Under the pieces are notes generated by a model. That model had not been told where the DNA came from, ran no database searches, and saw only the letters and a program-made list of their open reading frames with translations. Shown here in pieces: positions 52,379 to 63,000 of a stretch of 64,000 nucleotides of DNA. The number at the start of each line of letters is the position of its first letter. Positions within the stretch are counted from its first letter, which is position 1. The stretch lies in the NCBI RefSeq assembly GCF_001427905.1, contig NZ_LMEF01000034.1, forward strand, positions 1 to 64,000, read 5' to 3'. The DNA is from Flavobacterium sp. Root420 (GTDB lineage Bacteria > Bacteroidota > Bacteroidia > Flavobacteriales > Flavobacteriaceae). The position numbers were made by a program, and so were the translations under genes.

Positions 52379-53182
52379 ATGAAAATTTGTTTAGCCCTAT
52401 TTCTGTTTATTATTTACAATTTATCGGCACAGCAAAAACCCATTGAAACCATTTATTTTGAGTTTGACAAATATGATCTTACTCCTAACCAAACCGAAAT
52501 TGTAACTAATTTTATTAAGAGTATTGACACCACAAAAGTAGAATCAATACAAATTTACGGATACTGCGATGATCGCGGTAACGACGACTATAATTTTAAA
52601 TTGTCAAATAACCGTGCCAATACAATTCAGAACTTAATAGTTTCGGCCGGCTTCAATCAAAGCAAAATAGTTATTTTAGAAGGAAAAGGACGTGTGGTTC
52701 TACGACCAGACACTGTCGAGAATCTTCATGAAACGCGATCCAAAAACCGGCGGGTTGATTTGATTGTTGTAAAACGGAATAGTTTTGGAAAAGGGATTAA
52801 AACTTCTTTCAAAAACAATTTAAAAATTGGCGACAAAATCTATCTTGACAATATTTTATTTGATATTGGAAGCGCCAAACTCACTTCATCTTCTAAAAAA
52901 GAGCTTGACAAAATAGCCGAAACATTCAAAGAAAAGAAAAATCTTCAGTTCGAAATTAGAGGCCATGTTTGCTGCACTCCGGAAATTTATAGTGACGGAA
53001 TTGACAAAGACACCAAAGAAAGAAGACTTTCGTGGAACCGTGCCAAAACCGTTTTTAATTATCTTTCTGCTAAAAAAGTTTCTAAAAACAGGATGACTTA
53101 TCAAGGTTGTGGCAATAAATATCCCTTAGGAAGAGGCGATAATCTAGACCGACGTGTGGAATTTTTGATTACTAAGATCTAA
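52379..53182 (+). CDS. OmpA-like protein with two peptidoglycan-binding domains
   Basis: This 267-residue protein has a signal peptide (1-17) and two OmpA-C-type domains (about 22-125 and 145-267). Each shows a FDKYDLTPNQ/FDIGSAKLTSSSKKELDKIA opening and a closing SxxRA/NRRVDLI arginine motif. There is no beta-barrel, so it is a soluble or periplasmic peptidoglycan anchor. The gene ends the presumed ctpA operon. Two such domains in one short protein is uncommon but seen in the phylum. Confidence 0.87.
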   Translation: MKICLALFLFIIYNLSAQQKPIETIYFEFDKYDLTPNQTEIVTNFIKSIDTTKVESIQIYGYCDDRGNDDYNFKLSNNRANTIQNLIVSAGFNQSKIVILEGKGRVVLRPDTVENLHETRSKNRRVDLIVVKRNSFGKGIKTSFKNNLKIGDKIYLDNILFDIGSAKLTSSSKKELDKIAETFKEKKNLQFEIRGHVCCTPEIYSDGIDKDTKERRLSWNRAKTVFNYLSAKKVSKNRMTYQGCGNKYPLGRGDNLDRRVEFLITKI

Positions 53183-53346
53183 TGTTATTTGCTACGAAGA
53201 CACTAAAGCTCAAAGATTTTTTTACTTAAAGTTTCACTCCCAACAAAACTACTATTTTGTTATTTATTAGATCTTTACAAATAAAACAAACTTCAAAATA
53301 TACAATTGCAACATTTTAGCATTAAATTGAAATATTACTTTATTTC

Positions 53347-53793
53347 TTATTCACGAATCATTTCAATATGCGGAATATCGTCTTCTAAATACATTTCGCT
53401 TGTTTGCACAAAACCATGGCTTTCGTAAAATTTCTTCAAATACAATTGTGCGCCTATTGTAATTTTATCTTTTCCGAAATTTGATTTTATTCCCGCGATA
53501 GCTTCACGCATTAAATCGTGACCCCATTTTTTATCACGGTAATTAGCATCAACAACTACCCTTCCGATTGAGGCATTATCAAAACTAATTCCGGCGTCGA
53601 ATAAACGCGAATACGCTACAATTTTACCGTCATATTCTCCAATTAAGTGTAATGCTTTCTTGTCTTTGCCATCAAGATCTAAATAAACGCAATTTTGCTC
53701 TACTACAAAGATCTCACTTCTCACTTTAAGCAAATCATATAACTCATGAACCGTTAATGCCTCAAACGGCTTTATTTTCCATTTTAATTCCAT
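53347..53793 (-). CDS. ElaA-like GNAT acetyltransferase
   Basis: This 148-residue protein matches the ElaA branch of the GNAT superfamily, with the opening FEALTVHELYDLLKVRSEIFVVEQNC and the CoA-binding RDKKWGHDLMREAIAGI segment (about 90-106). The FYESHGFVQTSEMYLEDDIPH tail is typical. It lies alone between an OmpA-type gene and a lipoprotein gene. The substrate is unknown. It is a short, compact form of the family. Confidence 0.88.
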   Translation of the reverse strand: MELKWKIKPFEALTVHELYDLLKVRSEIFVVEQNCVYLDLDGKDKKALHLIGEYDGKIVAYSRLFDAGISFDNASIGRVVVDANYRDKKWGHDLMREAIAGIKSNFGKDKITIGAQLYLKKFYESHGFVQTSEMYLEDDIPHIEMIRE

Positions 53794-53870
53794 TCCGTTT
53801 ATAGTTTGTCTTTTTTGGTTTGTTGTTGATTGTTGATCTGTAAAATTACATCAATATTATCAAATAAAAA

Positions 53871-53895
53871 TCCCGATTACAATTTGCAATCGGGA
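53871..53895 (-). terminator. Terminator of the DUF1579 gene
   Basis: Stem TCCCGATT (53871-53878) with AATCGGGA (53888-53895), followed on the minus strand by TTTTTATTTG. It lies 40 bp past the DUF1579 stop. Confidence 0.75.
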
Positions 53896-53936
53896 CTTCC
53901 AGCGTATTTAAGCTGCCTTATTTCTAAGACAAAGAT

Positions 53937-54578
53937 TTATTTTCTTGTCATTGTAATTTCCATGCTTTTATATTCTTCTCCATTTTTTGTGTCATACATT
54001 TCCATCTTACGTGTATTGGCATCAATAAAAGTATAAACTTCTCTATACGGTGTTTTCTTACCATTCAGCGGACTGACCATCTCTCCTTTTAAATTCATGC
54101 TTTTAGTGGTCTCGTCATATTTTCCAACTGCGACCATCATACCGGTACCCATATTGTCAATAAAAGTTGTGGTGAATTCTTTGCTTGCATTATTGTAAGC
54201 CAACGTACTTTTACCTTCAAATGGTTGTCCCATCATGGTTCCGTTATAAATCGCTTCCTGATAACGGCCTCCAAGTATCATCTTAATATTTGCTGTTGAA
54301 GCAGCTTTACTTGGCTTTCCGTTAGGTTCTTCCCAAAAGGTCATCTCGCAATTCCATGTTCCTGTTTCATCTGCCATCATTTTATGAGCATTTCCAGGTG
54401 TTGCATAGGCTGTCCATAATTTCATTTGCGTTGCAGAATCTAAAGGTGTTTCTGCAATTGGTTCTTCTGTTTTAACGCTATCCGCAACTGTAACGGGTTC
54501 CGTTTCTGTTTTTACTTCTTTTTTACAAGAAACAAAACAGACCATTAACATTGATAATCCTAAATAAAAACTTTTCAT
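53937..54578 (-). CDS. DUF1579-domain lipoprotein
   Basis: This 213-residue protein has a lipobox (CFVSC) and a DUF1579 domain (about 65-213) with TGTWNCEMTFWEEPNGKP, GGRYQEAIYNGTMMGQPFEG and DNMGTGMM phrases. DUF1579 is beta-rich, small and found mostly in proteins of unknown role. The ATG at 54578 is used since the longer frame opens with TTG. A good terminator follows. The function remains unknown. Confidence 0.85.
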   Translation of the reverse strand: MKSFYLGLSMLMVCFVSCKKEVKTETEPVTVADSVKTEEPIAETPLDSATQMKLWTAYATPGNAHKMMADETGTWNCEMTFWEEPNGKPSKAASTANIKMILGGRYQEAIYNGTMMGQPFEGKSTLAYNNASKEFTTTFIDNMGTGMMVAVGKYDETTKSMNLKGEMVSPLNGKKTPYREVYTFIDANTRKMEMYDTKNGEEYKSMEITMTRK

Positions 54579-54629
54579 AATCAACTGATTTAATGTTTGT
54601 TAAAACAAAAATATGAAAAATATTGCAAA

Positions 54630-55598
54630 CTATCTTTTATCAATTTTTACTGATTTTATAATCGCTTCCAACTCCAGCATTAAATCTCTTTCCTGATTCG
54701 ATGGAGAATAACAAAAACCTTCAATAACTAAAATACGTTTGTTTGCCTGATCAATAATAGCATAATTGATAAATGGACCCGTCATAAAATCGTTTTTAAG
54801 CTCCCAGGTTCCTTTGGTTTCAAAAGTCTTTTTTCCATCTAAAGAAATAGTCGAGAAATACGGTGCATAGGCTTCGCCGGTAATCATCTGTGTATTGGGT
54901 TCACGGCCTTTAATGTAGAGTCCGATTGAATCGCGCATTTTGACAATATTTCCAACAATGTCTGAACTTTTAGTCAGTTGTTTAATGGGAACCTGGTAAA
55001 TAAGAAGACTGGTGTTGCCGCTGATAATCTCTTTTTTAAGCCAAATAAAATTCTTTTTGTGCAACATATATTCATAGCCTACGGGGATTTGCAGGTCGAT
55101 TTGAAATTTGTTTTTAAGTACGGCCGGATTTAAAAGTGCTTTACTGTTGTCTTGTTGAATTTTTTCGATTTCGGCATCGCGAATGAGCTTAATGATTTGC
55201 GATCCGTTCATCTCGATACTGCAAATAATATCATCTACCGATTTTCCGTATATGCGAAAAGTATTGTGAGGTAAAGCTTTACTTCGAATAATTTCGAATT
55301 TATCTGTAGCGGCTTTTTTCACTACAATGATACTTCGGCTATCGGTTACAAAACCTTCGAGTAATCTGGCGGGATATTGATTGATGGTAAAAAGGGGTTC
55401 CTCCTGAGTAAGGCCCCATACTGGCGATGCAAATTTATTTCGAATACTGTCGCCCACTTCTCCATACCACAACTGATCATCAATAATGATTGAAATGGTG
55501 TTTGGTTTACCAGAAACAGGTTGCGGTTGTTTTTCGGTTTTTAAACACGAAATCAACAGAAACGGGATTAGTACCAATAAAAAATGGGTTTTATTCAT
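54630..55598 (-). CDS. DUF4837-family lipoprotein
   Basis: This 322-residue protein has a lipobox (LISC near 18) and one DUF4837 domain covering nearly all of the mature part, with IIIDDQLWYGEVGDSIR, NTFRIYGKSVDDI, and KKNFIWLKKEIISGNTSLLIY phrases. The family is restricted to Bacteroidota and unassigned. It lies 46 bp downstream of the lytic transglycosylase on the same strand, so a cell-envelope role is plausible but unproven. Confidence 0.85.
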   Translation of the reverse strand: MNKTHFLLVLIPFLLISCLKTEKQPQPVSGKPNTISIIIDDQLWYGEVGDSIRNKFASPVWGLTQEEPLFTINQYPARLLEGFVTDSRSIIVVKKAATDKFEIIRSKALPHNTFRIYGKSVDDIICSIEMNGSQIIKLIRDAEIEKIQQDNSKALLNPAVLKNKFQIDLQIPVGYEYMLHKKNFIWLKKEIISGNTSLLIYQVPIKQLTKSSDIVGNIVKMRDSIGLYIKGREPNTQMITGEAYAPYFSTISLDGKKTFETKGTWELKNDFMTGPFINYAIIDQANKRILVIEGFCYSPSNQERDLMLELEAIIKSVKIDKR

Positions 55599-55644
55599 TT
55601 TATTAATTTATGAAATAAAACCCAAATTTAGGTAAGATTTTTTA

Positions 55645-57480
55645 TTATCCGTTTATTTTGAGCTTCATTCCCGGTTTTAGATCTTCGTTTTTAATGCCAT
55701 TCCATTTTTTAATATCCGAAATTGTAACTCCTGGATATTTTTTTGAAATGCTATATAATGAATCCCCTTTTTTAACGTAATAATCTTCACTCATGCTTTT
55801 AGCAGAAGCTGTTTTCTTTTTGAAAGAATCGATTGAAGCGTTTGAAGCAATAGCTGTATTAACAGTAGTCGTTTCTTCAATTGCCGGAATTTCTTTAGAA
55901 ATAACTAGAGTTTTCCCTAAACCGATATTGTTTGATGTTAGATTATTAAGTTCTTTTAGGTCAGCAATAGTCGTACCGAATTTTTTAGCAATGCTTCCTA
56001 AATTGTCTCCGGCAACAACCACATATTCTTGTGATTGACCAGTCCCTTTTTCTTTATCATCAACAACAGCAATAGCTTCTTCTGATTTTTTCTCTATCGT
56101 TGGAATTGCTTTAGGTTCTTTTGAAATTTTAACCGGTTCAATATCCGATTTAATTTTCAATGTTCTTCCCAGTGCAACTGAATTAGATTTCAGATTATTC
56201 CATTTCTTTATATCACTGATGTTAACATCATATTTTTCAGCAATAGCACCCAAATTATCTCCTTTTTGAACCTTATACAATTTAACATCTGAATAAATTG
56301 TTTTGTCTAATTGTGCTTTTGCCTTAGGCGTCACTTTTAAAGCCAAACGAGATGACATTGTTTTATTTTCTGACTGATGTCTAACGTAGGCATAAATCTT
56401 ATCTTCGTTTGAAACGAAAGTTGCAATTTTATCTTTTGGCAGACGAATAAAATGAGCTTCTCCCTGATAAAACGGAACCACATTTAATTTATAAGAAGGA
56501 TTTAAAAGTTGTATTTGAGATTGTGGCATGTCTAACAAATCAGCAATTTGTTTGAATGTCATTTCGCTTTTAACGTTTACTGTATCAGTCTCGAAGTTTT
56601 TAACGAGCGCTCTTTCCGGATTAATTCCGTGTTCTTTATGATATTCAAAAAGATACATTGTCGCATAAAATGCTGGTACATAACCCTGTGTTTCTTTTGG
56701 AAGATTACTACGGATATCCCAATATTTCGTTTGACCTGCAGAACGACGAATTGCTTTAGTAACATTTCCCGGACCTGAATTATAAGAAGCCAAAACAAGC
56801 TCCCAATCGCCGAAAATAGTATACATTTTAGAAAAATAATCTGAGGCAGCAGCAGTCGCTTTCAATGGATCACTGCGTTCATCGATATAAGAATCGATTT
56901 TAAGTGCGTATTGTTTTCCGGTTCCGTACATAAATTGCCAGAGACCCGTGGCGCCCATTCTAGAAACTGCTTTAGGATTTAAAGCAGATTCTACAATAGC
57001 TAAATATTTAATTTCTAAAGGAATATTATGTCTGGCAAAAGTTTCCTCAAAAATTGGGAAATAATATTCTGATAAAGCCATTAATCGGGAAAACGATTTT
57101 TTACGATTCTTAAGAAATGACTTTATTATGTTTTCTAATCCCTGATTGTATTCAATATTAAAAGGAGATTTCTCATTCATTGCCTGCAAACGCTGTTTTA
57201 AAAGCTCTGTTGGCAATTCGGCATTTACATCCTGATCTGTATTTACGGTCTGAATATCTTTTGAAAAATCATTGTAGATATCTAAACTTAAACATTCATT
57301 CATCCAGAGGCTGTCTACTTTTGTAGCCACTTCATCTTTTTTGAAAGAACTTTTAACAGAATCTAAGTACGACAGCTTTACTTCTGGTTTAATATCCAGC
57401 GAAGTTGTTGCAGTTTCCTGTGCCAACATCGTTATCGAAAAAAGAGCTGTAACCGCTAAGGAGATTTTCTTTATAATCAT
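55645..57480 (-). CDS. LysM-containing lytic transglycosylase (MltD-like)
   Basis: This 611-residue periplasmic enzyme cleaves peptidoglycan with formation of anhydromuropeptides. A signal peptide (1-21) leads to an SLT domain with the catalytic glutamate in AIVESALNPKAVSRMGATGLWQF (about 163-185). Three LysM peptidoglycan-binding modules lie in the C-terminal third (VQKGDNLGAIAEKY, VVAGDNLGSIAKKF and VKKGDSLYSISKKY). The start at 57480 gives a good signal peptide. A TAnnTTTG-like box, TAAGTTTG (57535-57542 on the minus strand), lies 54 bp upstream. DUF4837 follows on the same strand. Confidence 0.93.
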   Translation of the reverse strand: MIIKKISLAVTALFSITMLAQETATTSLDIKPEVKLSYLDSVKSSFKKDEVATKVDSLWMNECLSLDIYNDFSKDIQTVNTDQDVNAELPTELLKQRLQAMNEKSPFNIEYNQGLENIIKSFLKNRKKSFSRLMALSEYYFPIFEETFARHNIPLEIKYLAIVESALNPKAVSRMGATGLWQFMYGTGKQYALKIDSYIDERSDPLKATAAASDYFSKMYTIFGDWELVLASYNSGPGNVTKAIRRSAGQTKYWDIRSNLPKETQGYVPAFYATMYLFEYHKEHGINPERALVKNFETDTVNVKSEMTFKQIADLLDMPQSQIQLLNPSYKLNVVPFYQGEAHFIRLPKDKIATFVSNEDKIYAYVRHQSENKTMSSRLALKVTPKAKAQLDKTIYSDVKLYKVQKGDNLGAIAEKYDVNISDIKKWNNLKSNSVALGRTLKIKSDIEPVKISKEPKAIPTIEKKSEEAIAVVDDKEKGTGQSQEYVVVAGDNLGSIAKKFGTTIADLKELNNLTSNNIGLGKTLVISKEIPAIEETTTVNTAIASNASIDSFKKKTASAKSMSEDYYVKKGDSLYSISKKYPGVTISDIKKWNGIKNEDLKPGMKLKING

Positions 57481-57590
57481 ATAACATTTTTTTAAAATCC
57501 TATAATTCAAACAATTATAGCAATCGTATTTTTGCAAACTTAAATAGATTACCAATGAAAAATATGCAAAAAAATGTTAATTGTGATTTT

Positions 57591-58778
57591 TTAGTCTAAA
57601 ATCGCAGCGATCCCAGGTAAAATTCTTCCTTCTAACATTTCAAGCATTGCCCCACCACCAGTAGAAACATAGCTCATTTTGTCTTCAAAACCGAACTGTT
57701 TTACAGCAGCAACAGAATCGCCACCACCTACTAATGAAAAAGCACCATTTTGCGTAGCTTCCGCAATATAATCGCCTAAAGCGATAGTTCCTTTTGAAAA
57801 TGCTTCCATTTCAAAAACACCTAAAGGACCGTTCCATAAAATAGTTTTAGACTCTAAAATTACTTTTTTGAAATTTTCCAATGATTTAGGACCTGCATCA
57901 AGACCTTGCCATCCATCAGGAATTTCTTTTACATCAACCACTTTTGTATTTGCTGTATTTGAAAAATCATCAGCAGCAATAACATCAACCGGAATATGAA
58001 TCTGAACTCCTTTTTCTTTAGCTAATCTTAAAATTTCAAGTGCCAATTCCTGTTTGTCATCTTCGCAAATAGAATTACCAATTTTACCACCTAGTGCTTT
58101 CACGAAAGTAAAAGTCATTCCACCACCGATAATCATGTGATCTACTTTATCTAAGATATTTTCGATAACTGTAATTTTTGAGGAAACTTTAGAACCTCCA
58201 AGAACAGCAGTAACTGGTTTCTCGCTATTTTTAAGTACTTTATTTAAACTCTCGATTTCTTTTGCCAATAATGTTCCGAAACATTTTTCAGTTGGAAAAA
58301 ATTGGGCAATAATTGTTGTTGAAGCATGCGCTCTGTGAGCTGTTCCGAAAGCATCATTTACATAGATATCTCCAAGAGACGCCAATTCTTTTGCAAAAGC
58401 AACATCTCCAGCTTCTTCTTCAGCATGAAAACGTAAATTTTCAAGCAATAAAACTTCACCTGGTTTTAGAGCTGCAGCAGCTGTCTTAGCTGGTTCTCCA
58501 ACACAATCAGTAGCAAACTTAACTTCAACTCCTAAAATTTCAGAAGCTGTTTTTAAAATATGTTTTAATGAATATTTTTCTTCAGCACCTTTTGGTCTTC
58601 CTAAATGTGACATTAAAATAACACTTCCGCCCTGAGCCAGAATAGTATCAATTGTTGGTTTTGCAGCTTCGATACGAGTTGCATCCGTTACATTAAAGTT
58701 TTCATCCAGTGGCACATTGAAGTCAACACGGATGATTGCTTTTTTATTTTTAAAATCGAAATCGTTTAAAGTTTTCAT
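57591..58778 (-). CDS. pgk: Phosphoglycerate kinase
   Basis: This 395-residue glycolytic enzyme converts 1,3-bisphosphoglycerate to 3-phosphoglycerate with ATP formation. RVDFNVPLD near 18-26, SHLGRPKGA, LLENLRFH, and the C-terminal GGGDSVAAVKQFG with STGGGAMLEMLEG are diagnostic. It stands alone, with a short AT-rich gap on each side and no repeat element in the 249-bp upstream region. Length is normal. Other glycolysis genes are not adjacent. Confidence 0.95.
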   Translation of the reverse strand: MKTLNDFDFKNKKAIIRVDFNVPLDENFNVTDATRIEAAKPTIDTILAQGGSVILMSHLGRPKGAEEKYSLKHILKTASEILGVEVKFATDCVGEPAKTAAAALKPGEVLLLENLRFHAEEEAGDVAFAKELASLGDIYVNDAFGTAHRAHASTTIIAQFFPTEKCFGTLLAKEIESLNKVLKNSEKPVTAVLGGSKVSSKITVIENILDKVDHMIIGGGMTFTFVKALGGKIGNSICEDDKQELALEILRLAKEKGVQIHIPVDVIAADDFSNTANTKVVDVKEIPDGWQGLDAGPKSLENFKKVILESKTILWNGPLGVFEMEAFSKGTIALGDYIAEATQNGAFSLVGGGDSVAAVKQFGFEDKMSYVSTGGGAMLEMLEGRILPGIAAILD

Positions 58779-59027
58779 TTGATAATTTTTTAATTTTTTG
58801 AAAGAAAAACAAATATAGAACTTTTAGAGTAGTATTAAATTTGAAATATGTAAAAATAACCTATCTATAACAACGAAAACGATGTAAATTATGAAAAAAA
58901 ACAAATTTATATTTAAAAAAGATAAAAATGGTTGCTTATACCATTATGAAGTTAAACATACTGCAGTTTAAAAATTGTTTTCAAATTAAAAATCAAAATT
59001 TAAACGGCAGTAGTTTCAACTTTAGTT

Positions 59028-60002
59028 TTAGTTATGAACAGGACTCTGCGTACAAGGACAGTTACTGATAGCCTGTAAGAAATCAAATCCGATAGTAACT
59101 ACGTGTGTACCGGTATTGTAGTTTCCAAGATCATTGAACATTACCTGGTAAGAATATCCGAAATAGAATTTCGACTTCATGAAACCAGCCATTGGCCCTA
59201 CAGATAATGGTTTAGGAAACTGGTCGTTTAAGAAACGATATGAAACTCCAATCCAATAGTAGTCTTCGTAACGGTTGTAACGTCTGTACTTGAAGTTAAA
59301 ATCGGTTGTAGAACGTTTATCACTTGCAAAATATTGATAGAAAACGGATGGCTCATATTCGATACGACTGTTTTCTCCATCTTTAAAAACATATCCGGTA
59401 TAAACCTGATAATTAGAAAGTAAATTTGGCTCAACACCTCTGTATTTATCTGTGTTTTTCTTTAAAACGTTGTTCGCATTAAAACTCAAATAGAAGCTTT
59501 TGTTACGATACAAGGCACTAATATCAAAGTTATTATTCGATGTATAACGATTATCTGTAACAGCCGGATCTAAAATAGGATGCTCAATAGTGTTATTGAA
59601 TTCATCGACATCAATACGGAAACTATTGAAGTTATATGAAAGTCCGAAAGACAAATATTGTTTAGAATAATAATCTAAAATGATATGATGCGCAAATGAA
59701 ACTTTGGCACCGGTTTGTCTTGTATAACCATTCTTATCATTATAAACTGAGATTCCAACCCCGGAACGATCCAGGACTCTAAAATCAGCATAAAGCGATT
59801 GATTTTCTGGAGCATCTTTGATTCCGACCCACTGTGTAAGACCGTTGGCACGAATTCTAAGGTTATCTCCAATACCCGCATAAGCTGGTGAAAGCACGAA
59901 AGGGTTATCAGCTAAATACTGGGTAAACACTGGTAGGTTTAACTCTTGGCTGTAACTAGTTGTTACAGCCATGAGTACTAAGGATAAAAATAATTTTTTC
60001 AT
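59028..60002 (-). CDS. PorP/SprF-family type IX secretion-associated protein
   Basis: This 324-residue outer-membrane protein has a signal peptide (1-19, SYSQ) and the family opening LPVFTQYLADNPFVLSPAYAGIGDNLRI, a beta-barrel core and the FYFGYSYQVMFNDLGNYNTGTHVVTIGF end. PorP/SprF proteins partner with type B substrates of the type IX system. It follows the huge type B adhesin by 43 bp, which makes it that protein's dedicated partner, like SprF to SprB. The start at 60002 gives the signal peptide. Confidence 0.92.
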   Translation of the reverse strand: MKKLFLSLVLMAVTTSYSQELNLPVFTQYLADNPFVLSPAYAGIGDNLRIRANGLTQWVGIKDAPENQSLYADFRVLDRSGVGISVYNDKNGYTRQTGAKVSFAHHIILDYYSKQYLSFGLSYNFNSFRIDVDEFNNTIEHPILDPAVTDNRYTSNNNFDISALYRNKSFYLSFNANNVLKKNTDKYRGVEPNLLSNYQVYTGYVFKDGENSRIEYEPSVFYQYFASDKRSTTDFNFKYRRYNRYEDYYWIGVSYRFLNDQFPKPLSVGPMAGFMKSKFYFGYSYQVMFNDLGNYNTGTHVVTIGFDFLQAISNCPCTQSPVHN

Positions 60003-60045
60003 TGTAATAATTTTTTTAGACAACATCCTAAGGGGCATTATTTTG

Positions 60046-63000
60046 TTATCTGTATAAAGTGAAATGTCCAACAAACTCTCTTGCATCTTTCTCGTCATTT
60101 AGTTTAAGAACATACCAGTAATCACCTGATGGTAATTCTTCACCATTGTATCTTCCATCCCATTTTTGACCATAATGATATTTAGCAATTACACGACCGT
60201 ATCTGTCAAAGATTGAGAATTCAAGGTTGTTGTAAATATTGGTACAACCAGGACCCCAATTATCATAAACACCATCTCCGTTTGGAGTAAAGTAATTGTC
60301 TAAACAAACATCAATGTAAACCATTGGTATTGTAATAGTTGCCGTACAACCATTTTGATCTCTAACCACCACTACATAATCTCCAGATTTGTAGATTTTA
60401 TAAGTATTAGAAGAAGTAAATGGCTCTCCGTTGAAACTGTATTCGTAAGCTGGAGCACCACCTGTTCCTGTAACCGAGATTACGTTCATTTCAGGTTGTC
60501 CATCAGACAATTTGATTCCAAGTGGGGTGTATGCCTTAATCTCGAAGCTTACTGTTGGAACTTCACAACCATTTGTATGTCTGGCTGTAACATAGTGGTT
60601 ACCAGGAGCAAGATTTGTAAAGATATTGCTTGGTTGGTAAGTACCTGTTCCGTCAAGTGCATAATCAATTTCTGTAAGATCAGTATTGCTGGCATCAACA
60701 GTAACTGTAACCATGTTAGCTTGTGTGTTGTTAACACAGTCATATGATACTTCTGCTATTGGGTTAAGCGTTACCGGCATCGGTACATTAACGTCTAATT
60801 CCTGAGGACAGTTTCCATTATCTTTCACGAACACCGTATGGATACCTCCTGCAAGATTTTCAAATGTATGTTGTGTTCCGTTAACCAATTGATAAGGACC
60901 GTTAAGATTATCTAAACTAACCATGTATGGTGGTGTACCACCTGCAAGGTCAATTGTAAATGCACCATTAAGGTCTCCAGCACACTCCTCAGGCATAGTC
61001 ATTCCAGGCGTTTCAACAACTGAAAGTGGTGCGGCAGGCTGTTTTACCTCAACTACTTCCGTATCATAACATCCATGCTCATCAGTTGCTATCACGGTGT
61101 AGAAACCAGCTTTTAATTTCTCAAAAATGTTGCTGTCGAAGAATTGATCGTTTCTAGGTGAAATAGAGTATTTATAAGTTCCCGTTCCTCCTTTACCGAT
61201 TACTTCAATTTGTCCATCATTTCCGCCAAAACATTTAACTGCAGTTGGAATAAATTCAGCTGAGAATACTTCTTTCGGCTGATCAATCGTAACAGACTCA
61301 GGTAAAGTTTCACAATCGCCACTTTTCACAACTACTTTATAATCACCAGCTAAAAGATCTGCAAATCTACCATCTGACTGTGGTCCTTTTAGTATGTTTC
61401 CAGCACCATCTTGCAAGATGTATTGATAGTTTCCTAATCCGCCTGAAGCATTTGCAACAATTACTCCACTTGGATCTTCACGACATAATACTACAGCGTT
61501 TGTTATATCTAAATTAGCCAACAATGGCTCAACAGCTTTTATTGTGATTTCATTAGAAACAAAATCAACACATCCGTTAACATCCTTCACATAGTATTTG
61601 TAAACTCCCGGAGCAACATCAAACGAAACAGAACTTGTAAATGGAACTGTTGAATATGTTACGTTATCACCACTATAAGTGTATGGAGGCGTACCACCAA
61701 CCGCACTTAAGGTAAGTTCAGTATCTGTAAGACATGTTCTTTTTCTAGACTCTCTCAAACTTGGTTTAACTTCAGAAGGTTCCGTAATTGTCATTGGAGC
61801 TGATTCTCCTATACAATTAAATCCATCAGTTACCGTTACCGTGTAAGTTCCTGCGCCTAAACCTGCAAATGAAGGTGTAGCCTGAGGTCCTGTCGATCTT
61901 ACAGGAGTAACTGAAGTAGTATTTAAAGTATATAAATAATTACTTCCCTGACCTCCTGTAACCGCAGTTACTGTAATCGTAGCGCTTAAATCTCCATTAC
62001 ATAATAATAATGTTTTGTCTGATAAAGCTGTAACCGCAATTGGTGTTGGAACTACTAATCTAACCTGATCAGTATCAATACAACCACCAGCATCTTTAAC
62101 AGAAACTGTATACAATCCTGCTTTTAATCCTGAGAATATATTTTGAGTAGAAAAATCTACAGTAACCGGACCATCTAATTTATATAAATAATCTCCTGAC
62201 CATCCGCCTTGAGCGCTTATACGGATTTCTCCATCATCATTACCTGATACACAAGTAATGTCTTTTTTAGACGCTTTAATTTCTAATTCTGCTGCAGGCC
62301 CGTCAATTCTAAATTGAGTTTCAACTGGACAGAAAGGCAGATCAAGTAATGTCGCAACAACTGTATAACTACCTTTTTTTAGATTAGAAAGTTTTAATTC
62401 TTTTGTTGTAGTTGCACCACTTTGAACCGTTCCGGATTCATGAGTAATAACATAACTAAATCTACCTGCATCATCTTTTGGAGTTGTAATATTATCTACT
62501 AATGTCAATGTAATTGCTCCATCTTCATCACTATAGCAAGTAACATTCTTAATATCAGAAGCTACAAATTTGAATGTATTTGGCTCATTAACAATATGGA
62601 ATCTTTCGATACTACATCCTGTTACCGGATTTGTAACCACAATTTTATAGTTTCCAACTTTTAATCCCGTAAACAATCCAGTCGGACTAGTTGTCAGCGG
62701 ATAAACTGTTGGGCTAACACCTTCTATTGTATAACTTAAGGTTGGCAATGTACCTTTTGTTGCAATTGCAGTTACCTGAACTGACTCATCATCTTTACAG
62801 TTAATTGGTGTAACATCAAGATCCAAGTCGGCAATACCAACATAAGGATCAATTGTAACTGAAACGTATGAACCTTGACAGTTATTAGAATCAAATACAT
62901 TGATTACATAAGTACCACCTAAGTTGTCGATTTCAGTATAAGTGTTTCTGTCGTCATTTTGAACAGTAACACCATCTCTGACAAACTCGTAGATAACATA